49,223 nt of DNA, from NCBI GenBank assembly GCA_003218535.1, contig QHNV01000042.1, forward strand, positions 1 through 49,223, written 5' to 3'. Origin of the DNA: Verrucomicrobiota bacterium. Its GTDB lineage: Bacteria > Verrucomicrobiota > Verrucomicrobiia > Chthoniobacterales > UBA10450. Shown here in pieces: positions 7,624-16,334 of the stretch (position 1 is its first letter; each line of letters begins with the position of its first letter). The notes beneath the pieces are model-generated. The model was not told the DNA's origin. It worked only from the letters and a program-made list of their open reading frames with translations, and made no database searches. The position numbers and the translations under genes were made by a program.

Positions 7624-9570
7624 ATGTCTCGGGCCTTTCCTTCCGCGGTCATCGAGAACCTGCAACCGTTGATTGATGGCGGACGCTATCCGGTAAAGCG
7701 TATCGCAGGCGAAGATCTCGTGGTCGAGGCGGACATCTTTAAGGACGGGCACGACGTGGTTGCAGCTGTTCTGAAATGGCGCGCCGTTGGAAAGCGCAGC
7801 TGGCGGGAAACGGCGATGGTATTCGTCGATAACGATCGCTGGCGCGGCGTCTGCGCTCTGTACGATCAAGGCACTCACGAATATACGGTGGAGGCGTGGA
7901 CGGATATGTTTCGTAGCTGGCAACGCGAGTTCACGGCGAAATTTGAAGGCGGCATTACTTCGCTGCGGAGCGAAGCGTTGGAAGGAGCGGCGTTGGTCAA
8001 AGCTGCAGCTGGGCGCGCGCGTGATCGCTCGGACGCGACGCGATTACTGGAATTTTCCGAACAAATCGCCACCCGCGCGAATTCGCAGATTAACGCTATC
8101 GCGAAATCTGGCGAGCTCGAGGTATTGATGGCGACTTATCCGGATCGATCGAACGGCACGGAATTCATTCCGGTCGCGCTTGTGATGGTGGATCGTCGCG
8201 CGGCCTTGTTCGGCGCGTGGTATGAATTTTTCCCGCGTTCGGCGGAGGGTCGTGGCGATCGCAGCTCGACGTTTCGCAATTGTTTGCCGCGGATCGATGA
8301 TGCGAAGACGATGGGTTTCGACGTCATCTATTTTCCGCCGATTCATCCGATCGGTCACACGAATCGCAAGGGCCGCAATAACTCAACCGTGTGCGAGCCG
8401 AGGGATCCGGGAGTGCCGTGGGCGATTGGCAGTGAAGCCGGCGGCCACAAGGCCGTCGAACCTTCGCTCGGAACACTAGCCGATTTCGATTGGCTCCAGA
8501 AACAAGTACGAAGACGCGGAATGGAAATCGCGCTCGACTTCGCGTTGAATTGTTCGCCCGATCATCCATACGTCAAGGAGCATCCCGAATGGTTTTACAA
8601 GCGACCGGATGGCACAATCAAATACGCCGAGAATCCGCCGAAAAAATACGAAGACATTTATCCGCTCAACTTTCGATGCGCAAACTGGCGCGCCTTGTGG
8701 GCCGAGATAAAGAGCATCGTGCTTTTTTGGGCAAAACGCGGCGTACGCATCTTTCGCGTGGACAATCCGCACACCAAACCGGTCGCGTTCTGGGAATATT
8801 TGATCGAGGGCGTCCGCGACAAATATCCCGATGTGATTTTTCTCTCGGAAGCCTTTACCAGGCCGAAGATGATGAAAGCGCTGGCCAAAGCCGGTTTTAA
8901 CCAGAGCTACACATATTTCACCTGGCGAAACTCGAAGCGAGAGCTTATCGAATATTTCACGGAACTGACGCAGACCGAGATGCGCGAATATTTTCGGCCG
9001 AATCTTTGGCCGAATACGCCAGATATCTTGCCGTTCGTGCTACAGGAGGGCGGCCGGCCGGCGTTCATGATTCGAGTGCTCCTGGCTGCGACACTCTCAA
9101 CGCTCTATGGCATCTATAGCGGATACGAACTTTGCGAAAACGAGGCTCTACCAGGTCGCGAAGAGTATCTCGATTCCGAAAAATACCAGTTCAAGAAGCG
9201 TGACTGGAATGCGCCGGGCAACATCAAGGATTGGATCGCGCGCTTAAATAAGATCCGAAGGGAAAATCGCGCGCTTCAGTCTTACACGAATCTGCGATTC
9301 TACTGGGCGGAGAATGACGCGATTTTGTTTTACGTGAAGATGACGCCAGCTCGGGATAACATCATTCTAGTAGTAGTGAATCTGGATCCGCATCGCAAAC
9401 AGCATTCATTTGTTGATGTACCAATCGATCAGTTCGGGCAAATGGAGAGAGATGTGTATCAAGTGCAGGATTTGTTGAGCGGCCTGACCTACACGTGGCG
9501 CGGCCGCAGAAATTACGTCGAACTCGATCCACAAATTCAGCCGGCGCACATTTTCCGCGTGCGCCGCTGA
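7624..9570 (+). CDS. glgE: Alpha-1,4-glucan:maltose-1-phosphate maltosyltransferase GlgE
   Basis: GlgE (GH13_3) extends alpha-1,4-glucans with maltosyl units from maltose-1-phosphate. The order is a beta-rich N-domain, a helical insert, then the (beta/alpha)8 barrel. The segment YEFFPRSAEGRGDRSSTF with IYFPPIHPIGHTNRKGRNN is GlgE-specific. The nucleophile aspartate is in GVRIFRVDNPHTKP and the acid/base glutamate in VIFLSEAFTRPKMM. DFALNCSPDHPYVKEHPEWF completes the active-site shell. 648 aa is full length. No treS, pep2/mak or glgB is in the window, so the source of maltose-1-phosphate cannot be seen. Same strand as the SufR-like regulator just upstream. Confidence 0.97.
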   Translation: MSRAFPSAVIENLQPLIDGGRYPVKRIAGEDLVVEADIFKDGHDVVAAVLKWRAVGKRSWRETAMVFVDNDRWRGVCALYDQGTHEYTVEAWTDMFRSWQREFTAKFEGGITSLRSEALEGAALVKAAAGRARDRSDATRLLEFSEQIATRANSQINAIAKSGELEVLMATYPDRSNGTEFIPVALVMVDRRAALFGAWYEFFPRSAEGRGDRSSTFRNCLPRIDDAKTMGFDVIYFPPIHPIGHTNRKGRNNSTVCEPRDPGVPWAIGSEAGGHKAVEPSLGTLADFDWLQKQVRRRGMEIALDFALNCSPDHPYVKEHPEWFYKRPDGTIKYAENPPKKYEDIYPLNFRCANWRALWAEIKSIVLFWAKRGVRIFRVDNPHTKPVAFWEYLIEGVRDKYPDVIFLSEAFTRPKMMKALAKAGFNQSYTYFTWRNSKRELIEYFTELTQTEMREYFRPNLWPNTPDILPFVLQEGGRPAFMIRVLLAATLSTLYGIYSGYELCENEALPGREEYLDSEKYQFKKRDWNAPGNIKDWIARLNKIRRENRALQSYTNLRFYWAENDAILFYVKMTPARDNIILVVVNLDPHRKQHSFVDVPIDQFGQMERDVYQVQDLLSGLTYTWRGRRNYVELDPQIQPAHIFRVRR

Positions 9571-9680
9571 GATCGTGGGAGCCAGTTTGTTTTAGCAACC
9601 GAGCGGGCTGGTGCGTTTCATCTTGCGGTTGTGCATTTGCATCGATTGACCGCTCCGCATATCGTTACCCGGTTTTTCGC

Positions 9681-10451
9681 ATGAAGAGTTGGTTCCTGTT
9701 GTTCATTACGCTGGCGTGCGCTCCTTCTCTGCTGGCACAGTCCGCCACGCCCCCTTTGGTGCCGGAGGTTGTCCGCTCCCAGACGATTATGGACACGCTC
9801 ATCAAAGCTGGGCCGGTCATGATCCCGCTTTTTCTCTTGTCGGTTTTTTTCGTCATGCTCGTGATCGTTTATCTGATGACTATCCGGCGAGGCGCCGTCG
9901 TCTCCAGCGGTTACATGGCAACGGCGGACGCGCTTTTACGCAAACGCGATTATCTGGGTTTGCTGGCTGTTTCTAATCGGCACGGCGAAGCCATCGCGCG
10001 AGTCGTGCAAAAAATGCTCGATTTTACGACGAAGAATCCGAACGCAGACTTTCAACAAGTCCGCGAGATCGCCGAGACGGAAGGAAGCCGGGTCGCGGCG
10101 AGTTTGAACAACCGCGTAATTTATCTGGCCGATATCGGGATGATAGCGCCGCTGCTCGGTCTGCTAGGCACCGTTTTTGGAATTATCCATTCTTTCGGTG
10201 CGCTCGGAGCCGATGTGGGATCGGCTCGTTATGTGGCTCTCTCACGCGGGATCAGCGAAGCGCTGGTAAACACTGCGGCAGGGCTGGCCATTGGCATTCC
10301 AGCGATGATCTTCTACGCTTTCTTCCGCGGCAAAGCGCAGAAGTTGATCTCAGAATTGGAAGCCGCTTGTACCCATGTTTTGGCTCTGCTCTCCTTGCAT
10401 TACGGTAAACGGGTGGAGCGAACTCCGGTATTGATAGAGGACGAACTATAG
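9681..10451 (+). CDS. MotA/TolQ/ExbB-family proton-channel protein
   Basis: ExbB/TolQ proteins form the pentameric inner-membrane proton channel that powers TonB- or TolA-type machines with ExbD/TolR. The start MKSWFLLFITLACAPSLLAQ is a cleavable-type signal sequence, followed by a first membrane helix (VMIPLFLLSVFFVMLVIVYLM). A cytoplasmic domain follows, then the conserved ADIGMIAPLLGLLGTVFGII and ALVNTAAGLAIGIPAMIFYAFF helices. ATG 9681 is chosen because the track start at 9495 lies in glgE. 256 aa. An ExbD partner begins 51 bp downstream, then a large TPR protein. This operon is separate from the second ExbB/ExbD set at 37 kb. Confidence 0.92.
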   Translation: MKSWFLLFITLACAPSLLAQSATPPLVPEVVRSQTIMDTLIKAGPVMIPLFLLSVFFVMLVIVYLMTIRRGAVVSSGYMATADALLRKRDYLGLLAVSNRHGEAIARVVQKMLDFTTKNPNADFQQVREIAETEGSRVAASLNNRVIYLADIGMIAPLLGLLGTVFGIIHSFGALGADVGSARYVALSRGISEALVNTAAGLAIGIPAMIFYAFFRGKAQKLISELEAACTHVLALLSLHYGKRVERTPVLIEDEL

Positions 10452-10502
10452 CCTGGCCAGCTTGGCAATGGTTCGCAAAATCGACATCGTTTCTTTGCTC
10501 AT

Positions 10503-10910
10503 ATGAATCTCCGCGGTCGCGCGCCGCTGCATCATCCCGGCATTCAACTCGCTCCGCTCGTGGATGTGCTGTTGTTGTTGTTGATTTTTTTCCTCCTGAC
10601 CTGGAATGCAGCGCGCACTGAGAATGAACTCGACGTGAAAGTGCCCAAGGCGTCGGCTGCCAGAGAAAAAACCGCGCCCATTGGAGATGTTGTGGTGAAT
10701 GTGAAAGCTGACGGCAACGTTGTCGTGAACCGCCGGACTCTGAGTGGTGCCGAATTGAGCGAGTTGCTGAAGAGCCTGGTTCAACTCAATGCCGAGCAAG
10801 CCGTCGTGATCCGCGGCGACGAGGCTGGTGCCTATAAAAACATCATCGGCGTGCTGAATATTTGCAGCGAAGCGGGGATCACTAACGTAGCTTTCGCGAC
10901 GGCGAAATGA
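10503..10910 (+). CDS. ExbD/TolR-family biopolymer transport protein
   Basis: Partner of the upstream ExbB-like channel. One N-terminal membrane helix carries the essential proton-carrying aspartate (LAPLVDVLLLLLIFFLL). A periplasmic domain follows (DGNVVVNRRTLSGAELSELL, VVIRGDEAGAYKNIIGVLNICSEAGI), as in TolR/ExbD. 135 aa, standard. The stop overlaps the start of the TPR gene by 4 bp (ATGA at 10907), so all three genes are likely co-translated. Confidence 0.94.
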   Translation: MNLRGRAPLHHPGIQLAPLVDVLLLLLIFFLLTWNAARTENELDVKVPKASAAREKTAPIGDVVVNVKADGNVVVNRRTLSGAELSELLKSLVQLNAEQAVVIRGDEAGAYKNIIGVLNICSEAGITNVAFATAK

Positions 10911-13396
10911 AAACGACGCGAGGCGTGTCCCGGCTCTTGGGACTGGCGACGCTGGCTTGGACAACGGCTACTGTGTTCGCACAGTGGCCGCCGGAAGTAC
11001 GCCGGGCGCGGCCCGCCGATGAGCCGCCAGTCGCGCGCGCACTCCCTTTGGATGAATTGGACACGCCAACGCCGCGCCATTCTGCGGAAGACATTCCGGA
11101 ATCGCGCACACGCGAGAGCGAAGCATCCGATCGTCGCCAGCTCGACTACGCAAACGGGCTGTTCACCCGCAAACTTTACGACCTTGCAGCGCCGGAATAT
11201 CAGAAATATCTGGACGATTATCCCGGCTCTTCTGGCCGGGCGAACGCTTATTTTTCACTGGGCGAATGCTACCGCAATCTGAATAAACCATCGAGCGCGC
11301 GCACAAATTTTCAGAAGGTCCTAAATGAATACGATAACAGCGAGTTTGCCGGTCCTGCCGCCTATGCGCTGGCGGAAATGGCTTTCACGCAAAAGGATTA
11401 TGCCGCGGCGCTTCCGCTCTTTCACCGTTCTGCCGCAAAATCAAAGGAACCGGCCGTAGCACTTTCCGCGCACTATTTCGAAGCGCGCTGCCTAGAAGCG
11501 CTCGGTCGCAAAGAGGAAGCTTCCGATATTTATGTGGAAGTTGCCGAGGCCGGGAATCCAAATCCGTACCGGGAAGATGCGCGCTGGACGGCCGCATCTA
11601 TTCTCGTCGGCCGAGGCAGAAAAATCGATGCGCTGAAACAATACGAAGCGCTCTCAAATGAAACGCAAAAGCCAGCGCTAAGAGCGGAATCAGCGGTGCG
11701 CGGCGGCATGATAGCCTTGGACCTTATCCAGGCAGAGAAGGGCAAGATCGACAAGACGCTAGTCGATCGGGCTACAGCGTTACTCCAGAAAGGGCGGACT
11801 TTGCCCGAAGCGGGAAAATTCCGCGCGATTGCGCAGGTCGGTTTGCGCCGGTTGCAATATCAAACTGGCCAATACGAGCTGCTGCTGGCCGATTACAAAA
11901 AAGACCAGGATAAACTTCCTGAGGCGGCGCAGGCCGAGGTATTGTTGCTGGCTGCAAACAGCGAGCGGCAACTAGGTCGCGCCGATAAAGCTGAAGAACT
12001 TTATCGCCAGATTGTGGTGAAATATCCAGACCGTGAGGAAGCGAAGGACGCGGCTTATCAACGACTGATCAATGTCTATAACTCGGAACCCTCGATGCTG
12101 CTTACGCAAGTGGACGAATTCTTGGCTACACATCCGACAGATGAACGCGCCGATCAGGCTAGGCTGTTAAAAGCGGAAGCACTCTACAAACAACAGAATT
12201 ACCGTGAAGCTGCGGCGACCTATGGCGAGCTGCGCGCTTCTCAGCTTTCGCCGAAGTTGCGGGCCGAATCGGCCTACAAGCTCGGCCTATGTCAGGTTCA
12301 GTTGAAAAGCACGCCGGACGTGATCGAAGCCTTCACTTATTATGTGCAAACATTTTCTGATGGCCCGCAAGTGACAGCGGCCCTGTCGCAGCGCGCGCTG
12401 GCTTATGAACAGGACAAGAACTATAACGCCGCGCTTTCGGATTTAGACCTTATTCTCTCGAAATATCCGAACGCCCATGAGCGCGAGGCAGCGCTGCAAA
12501 TGAAGGCTTTGATTCTCGGCCAACAGGAAAATAACAGAGGAATGGTGGAGACGTTTCGCCAACTACTGAAAGAATTCCCCAAGAGTTCTGTCGCAGCGCA
12601 GGCGCAATATTACATCGGCAAGGCTGCATTCGAGGCGAAAGATTACAAAACGGCGATGACCGCGCTCAACGCCGCCCGGCAGTTGAACAAAGATCAATAC
12701 TACAACCTCGCCTCCCTTCGGCTCATTTTGTGTCAGTTTTATCTGAAAGACCAGCCTGCACTTACCAAAGAAGTGAACAATTTCATGGCAGCCAGCCCCA
12801 ACGTGAATGTGCCACCGGAGGTTCTGGAGTGGCTCGGCATCGAGTATTATAACGAAAAAAATTACGACGCGGCGGAAAAGTATCTCAGCGCACTCGCAAA
12901 GATCGACAATCGAGGGAGCGTCAAGCCAGATTTCTTATTCTATCTGGGAGACGCGGCGACGAAGCGGAAAAATCTTCCCGGAGCCGAAGACGCGTTTGGC
13001 AAGTACTTGCAGATCGCGAAGGATCCTGCGGGTAAAGCCAAAGTGTTGCTGGCGCTCGGTGTGATCAAGATCAGTCTGCACAAACCGGATGACGCACAGA
13101 AGATTGCGGAGGAAATCATGGCGCTGCAACCTGAGGGCCGTGTGAATGCAGAAGCGCGTCTTCTAATGGGCGATGTCCAACTGGAGCGCGGAAATTTCGA
13201 TGACGCGGGCAAGGCATTCCAAGGAGTCGCCTTGCTGTATGATGATCCTGCCGTCACGCCGAGAGCTTTGGACAAGGCCGCATCCGCTTATCAGCGCGCT
13301 GGTAAAACCGCTGAGGCCGATCAGCTCAGTCGGGAATTGCATCAGCGTTATCCGAATTACGTCGCTGTAGCCGCACCCATGCCTGCCGCGCCGTAG
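10907..13396 (+). CDS. Large exported tetratricopeptide-repeat protein
   Basis: The N-terminal ~25 residues (RLLGLATLAWTTATVFAQ) look like a signal peptide, placing the 829-aa protein in the periplasm or on the outer membrane. After a proline- and arginine-rich linker, most of the protein is TPR-type repeats: LYDLAAPEYQKYLDDYPGS, NAYFSLGECYRNLNKPSSA, AEELYRQIVVKYPDREEA, ALSDLDLILSKYPNAHERE, YYIGKAAFEAKDYKTAM and others. Each carries the [YF]P...A periodicity seen in YbgF/BamD-like proteins. It is coupled to the ExbB/ExbD pair by an ATGA overlap. I infer it is the periplasmic adaptor of that energy-coupled machine, like YbgF beside TolQ/TolR. The exact function is unknown. Confidence 0.86.
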   Translation: MKTTRGVSRLLGLATLAWTTATVFAQWPPEVRRARPADEPPVARALPLDELDTPTPRHSAEDIPESRTRESEASDRRQLDYANGLFTRKLYDLAAPEYQKYLDDYPGSSGRANAYFSLGECYRNLNKPSSARTNFQKVLNEYDNSEFAGPAAYALAEMAFTQKDYAAALPLFHRSAAKSKEPAVALSAHYFEARCLEALGRKEEASDIYVEVAEAGNPNPYREDARWTAASILVGRGRKIDALKQYEALSNETQKPALRAESAVRGGMIALDLIQAEKGKIDKTLVDRATALLQKGRTLPEAGKFRAIAQVGLRRLQYQTGQYELLLADYKKDQDKLPEAAQAEVLLLAANSERQLGRADKAEELYRQIVVKYPDREEAKDAAYQRLINVYNSEPSMLLTQVDEFLATHPTDERADQARLLKAEALYKQQNYREAAATYGELRASQLSPKLRAESAYKLGLCQVQLKSTPDVIEAFTYYVQTFSDGPQVTAALSQRALAYEQDKNYNAALSDLDLILSKYPNAHEREAALQMKALILGQQENNRGMVETFRQLLKEFPKSSVAAQAQYYIGKAAFEAKDYKTAMTALNAARQLNKDQYYNLASLRLILCQFYLKDQPALTKEVNNFMAASPNVNVPPEVLEWLGIEYYNEKNYDAAEKYLSALAKIDNRGSVKPDFLFYLGDAATKRKNLPGAEDAFGKYLQIAKDPAGKAKVLLALGVIKISLHKPDDAQKIAEEIMALQPEGRVNAEARLLMGDVQLERGNFDDAGKAFQGVALLYDDPAVTPRALDKAASAYQRAGKTAEADQLSRELHQRYPNYVAVAAPMPAAP

Positions 13397-13412
13397 TCCG
13401 GCAAAGCCGGAC
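13396..13412 (+). terminator. Perfect hairpin just after the TPR gene, possible terminator
   Basis: GTCCGGC-AAA-GCCGGAC forms a perfect 7-bp stem starting at the last base of the TPR gene's stop codon. There is no T-run after it, so it is not a classical intrinsic terminator. It could stabilise the 3' end of the message or be a REP-like remnant. Confidence 0.35.
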
Positions 13413-13498
13413 GAAGGCCGATTAAACGCCCGGCGGCGGATGAAACACATGCGTTGTTTGCAATCCATGTTGGCGGGCAATGACAAACGTGATTGTCA

Positions 13499-14185
13499 AT
13501 GGCGGCACAATCTGATTGCATCCCAGGCATGACAAAGTTTCGCCCGTTGCTTGCAGAATTTATTGGAACGTTCGCACTGATCTTTGTCGGCATAGGCGTG
13601 ATCAAAACCGCCGGGCACGACGTTCTGGCCGTCGCGCTCGCTCACGGTCTTACCATTGGAGCTTTCGTTTCTGCGACCCTGCATATTTCTGGCGGGCAAT
13701 TAAATCCGGCGGTGACTTTCGGGTTGGTTTGCGGCGGTCATATGAAATGGACGAACGCTCTTCGTTATTGGATCGCACAATGTCTCGGTGGAATCTCGGC
13801 TGCGTTAATCTGCCTCGGTTTGTTCGGACGGGATGTGGTCGTAACTGGCACTCCGCAACTGGCAATTAATCTCACGGCAGCGCAGGGGATCCTCGTTGAA
13901 GGTATCCTCACTTTTTTTCTGGTCTTTGTGGTTCATGGGACTGCTGTCGATGAACGCGGGCCGCGGTACGTCGCTGGTCTTGTGATTGGATCAACAATTA
14001 CGCTCGACATCTTGTTTGGGGGACCGCTTACAGGCGCAGCGATGAACCCCGCGCGCGTGTTCGGACCGGCGGTCGCGGCAAATTTCTGGCACGACCATTA
14101 TGTTTATTGGATCGGACCGCTGATCGGCGGAGCACTGGGCGGTCTTGTTTATCGCCTCTTGATCGAACGCAGACCGGGGGTCTGA
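13499..14185 (+). CDS. Aquaporin / MIP-family channel (AqpZ-like)
   Basis: Six-helix membrane channel for water or small neutral solutes. Both NPA boxes are present: SGGQLNPAVTFG in the first half and GAAMNPARVFGPAV in the second. Hydrophobic helices such as LAEFIGTFALIFVGIGVI and GILVEGILTFFLVFVV match family positions. The length (~228 aa) and short loops favour the water-channel AqpZ group over the longer GlpF type. The start is uncertain: the track uses TTG 13493, ATG 13499 is next, and ATG 13529 (MTKFRPLLAEF) gives the most usual N-terminus. It converges with the imuB N-half, whose stop is 61 bp away. Confidence 0.9.
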   Translation: MAAQSDCIPGMTKFRPLLAEFIGTFALIFVGIGVIKTAGHDVLAVALAHGLTIGAFVSATLHISGGQLNPAVTFGLVCGGHMKWTNALRYWIAQCLGGISAALICLGLFGRDVVVTGTPQLAINLTAAQGILVEGILTFFLVFVVHGTAVDERGPRYVAGLVIGSTITLDILFGGPLTGAAMNPARVFGPAVAANFWHDHYVYWIGPLIGGALGGLVYRLLIERRPGV

Positions 14186-14245
14186 GGAAAGGTGGGTCGG
14201 CAACCAGTACGCCCTGCGCGCGAATACACCACGGGCGATTGAGGT

Positions 14246-14815
14246 TCAATCGCTCCTAGCTGCGAGCGCTAATGTTTCAATTGGTAATGGCGCAAGAAAT
14301 TCCTTCGCATTCTCAATTTGCAACACGGGGCTCGCTAAATGCGCGACAAGAAAACTTGCATCTGGCGATGAAGCAATGCCGGCCTTAGCGGTGATGTCAC
14401 ATTTGCTTAGCTGTTGGATGACGCGCAAGACATTGTCATGGCATTGACTTGCAGCCAATCGATTATCGGCAGGATGCCGATGCCACTTTGTAAATTGCAC
14501 GGTGCAAATGCCGGGAGCGGTATTTTCCACAAACGGGCTAAGCGTAAACGCGTGATGAAGCAAAATTTCTTGGATCGATTTTTCCTGCGATCGTGCGCGC
14601 ACTTTGATGACGACCTGCAAACAGCGCGCCAAGGCCTGGCTTGGTGTCATTCCTTTGCAAATTCCGGCTTTTTCCGCAGCCTCGTTCAGTTGAATGATGA
14701 GAGGTTTGCGTTCCTGTTCTTCGATCAACGCCACGGGCTTTGAACACAGTTGCGGCTGATGCCGCATTGCCGCCTGCAAATAAAAATTGGGCAGATAAAT
14801 CGTTGCGAACATCAA
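14246..14815 (-). CDS. imuB: ImuB N-terminal half (Y-family polymerase-like mutasome scaffold, split gene)
   Basis: ImuB is a catalytically dead Y-family polymerase homologue that tethers the DnaE2 mutasome to the sliding clamp. This 189-aa protein carries only the palm/finger part: IYLPNFYLQAAMRHQPQL, KPLIIQLNEAAEKAGICKGM, and NAKEFLAPLPIETLAL at its end. Full ImuB proteins are about 450-550 aa, and the text following FLAPLP is missing. That missing text (an MEVQEILVILHKWGI-type continuation) is found at 20625 on the other strand. The acidic catalytic residues of active Y polymerases are absent, as usual for ImuB. The start overlaps imuA by 4 bp. The last ~5 residues (AARSD) look like read-through past a breakpoint. 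Confidence 0.88.
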   Translation of the reverse strand: MMFATIYLPNFYLQAAMRHQPQLCSKPVALIEEQERKPLIIQLNEAAEKAGICKGMTPSQALARCLQVVIKVRARSQEKSIQEILLHHAFTLSPFVENTAPGICTVQFTKWHRHPADNRLAASQCHDNVLRVIQQLSKCDITAKAGIASSPDASFLVAHLASPVLQIENAKEFLAPLPIETLALAARSD

Positions 14816-15453
14816 TAGCTGACCTCTGATCCGAGATGAGATCGTTGCACGCGAATCCGCGGCAATGACAGTGCATCCTGATCGTCAAAAATTTTGAGAG
14901 TCCACGAATTTTCGAGAATAATTTTGAGTTGTGCGCTGCTGACCATTCCATGCCGCGTGAGGATGAGACACCCCGTAGGTGCCGATTTGACCAGCCGTTG
15001 CAGGCGATACCAGCTCGTCTGAGGAATTTTATGCAATTCCTCCGCCGGATTGAGGATAAGATCGATAATCACAAGCGGGAAATTCCTGTCGCGTAACAGC
15101 AGATCAGCCGCTTTGATTGCTTCGAAAGCTTTCGTGCAACGCACCCAAAGCAAATGAGGCAACGAAGACTGATTCAGCGCGCATGGATCGAAGGAATCGC
15201 GACCATCAATCAACGCGACAAAATAATGATTTCGCAGCGCCGATAGCAGCAGCGCGTGAATGAGCGATGCGCTTCCCGCACTTGCTCGTGGGCTGATTAA
15301 TTCCGTGATCCCACCTTTTGGCAATCCCCCGCCGGTCACTTGGTCAAGGAAAGGTAAACCGGTGATTAAACGCGTCGTCGCAACAGCAGGTACCTGTGGG
15401 AAACGCTCCGCTAACAGTTTCCGAAGATCGATAATCTTGCCGTTTGGAGCCAT
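14812..15453 (-). CDS. imuA: ImuA RecA-like SOS mutagenesis protein
   Basis: ImuA is a RecA/SulA-like protein that works with ImuB and DnaE2 in damage-induced mutagenesis. The N-terminal RLITGLPFLDQVTGGGLPKGGITELIS matches the start of ImuA, with the region that replaces a Walker A loop. ALRNHYFVALIDGRDSFDP and LPHLLWVRCTKAFEAIKAADLLLRDRNFPLVIIDL match the next conserved blocks. About 213 aa. The track start is GTG 15471; I prefer ATG 15453 (MAPNGKIIDL), though neither has a strong ribosome site. A perfect LexA box lies 30 bp upstream of this ATG. Its end is coupled to imuB-N (ATGA overlap). Confidence 0.9.
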   Translation of the reverse strand: MAPNGKIIDLRKLLAERFPQVPAVATTRLITGLPFLDQVTGGGLPKGGITELISPRASAGSASLIHALLLSALRNHYFVALIDGRDSFDPCALNQSSLPHLLWVRCTKAFEAIKAADLLLRDRNFPLVIIDLILNPAEELHKIPQTSWYRLQRLVKSAPTGCLILTRHGMVSSAQLKIILENSWTLKIFDDQDALSLPRIRVQRSHLGSEVSY

Positions 15454-15483
15454 CCAAGAACAAGATGGCACGTGTCGGTTATA

Positions 15484-15497
15484 TGTTCAAACGAACA
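15484..15497. promoter_or_regulatory. LexA operator upstream of imuA (perfect TGTTC-N4-GAACA)
   Basis: TGTTC-AAAC-GAACA is an exact match to the Verrucomicrobia LexA consensus that I recall from the literature. Read on the minus strand, its right part forms TTGAAC, a good -35 hexamer. A bound repressor would therefore block imuA transcription. Confidence 0.9.
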
Positions 15498-15539
15498 GTG
15501 ATTTTGCTCCTGGACATGACAGCGCGCGCGCCCTGCAAG

Positions 15540-16157
15540 TTACTGTCTTTTCCGCCGTTCTTGTTTGCGCACCAGCGAGACCATCACGCCTTGGATTTTC
15601 AGCTCGCGTGCTGGAATTAGGTTCGGATAACGCGGGTTTTCCGCCTTGAGATAGGGTCGGCCATATTCGACAACATACCGTTTCAACGTTGTTTCGCCGT
15701 CGATCAACGCGGCGACAATATCGCCATTGTGCAGCTCCTTGTGGTCTTCCAAAATCACGATGTCGCCATCGATAATGTGCGCGCCGACCATCGAGTCACC
15801 TCGCACCCGCAGCGCAAAGGTGCCGCGATTTTTTGAAACGTTGGCCGAGCGCGCATCGAGTGAAACATGGCCTTCGATTGTCTGTTCGGTCAACGCCGAC
15901 ATCCCTGCCGGGATCTGGCCATAAATCGGAACATCAGTAATCCTGATTTTCATCGCCGGAGTAATCAATGCGCGTGCCTTACGCGCGTGGCGATCCAGAA
16001 AACCTTTGCGTTCGAGCGCCGCAATGTATTGCATCACCGATGTCTGGCTTGCAAAACCGAAATGACGTTGGATTTCGCGCGTGCTAGGGGTGATACCTTT
16101 CTCGCGCTGCTCGCGTTGAATGAAATCGAGAATGTTTCTCTCGCGCTCGGTTAGCAT
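15540..16157 (-). CDS. lexA: SOS repressor LexA
   Basis: LexA represses SOS genes and is inactivated by RecA-stimulated self-cleavage. The N-terminal winged helix reads LTERERNILDFIQREQREKG, TPSTREIQRHFGFAS, QTSVMQYIAALERKGFL. The cleavage site is Ala-Gly in PIYGQIPAGMSALTEQ. The catalytic serine is in RVRGDSMVGAHIIDGD and the lysine in ALIDGETTLKRYV. 205 aa, typical. It has its own near-consensus operator 33 bp upstream (autoregulation). The imuA-imuB-N unit follows on the same strand 68 bp downstream with a separate LexA box. Confidence 0.97.
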   Translation of the reverse strand: MLTERERNILDFIQREQREKGITPSTREIQRHFGFASQTSVMQYIAALERKGFLDRHARKARALITPAMKIRITDVPIYGQIPAGMSALTEQTIEGHVSLDARSANVSKNRGTFALRVRGDSMVGAHIIDGDIVILEDHKELHNGDIVAALIDGETTLKRYVVEYGRPYLKAENPRYPNLIPARELKIQGVMVSLVRKQERRKRQ

Positions 16158-16189
16158 TCCTTATTGTCGCTGGAAGCGAGGGCAGCGCA

Positions 16190-16203
16190 AGTTCAAATGA
16201 ACA
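16190..16203. promoter_or_regulatory. LexA operator upstream of lexA (one mismatch)
   Basis: AGTTC-AAAT-GAACA differs from TGTTC-N4-GAACA at one outer position. It lies 33 bp upstream of the lexA ATG. On the lexA strand it contains TTGAAC, as in the imuA and imuB-C operators. A slightly weaker autoregulatory site is expected for lexA. I did not see a clear second tandem site. Confidence 0.8.
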
Positions 16204-16334
16204 GATCAGCGCAGCTTCAGGCGGACATTTCTGTAGAAGACGCTGACCTCTGGGGCAGCACTAGCGCGTAAAGTGTTTGGCTCACAAGCGGTGTCGCATC
16301 GCAGCGGGACGCGATTACAGCGTTTCGTTTCGAA

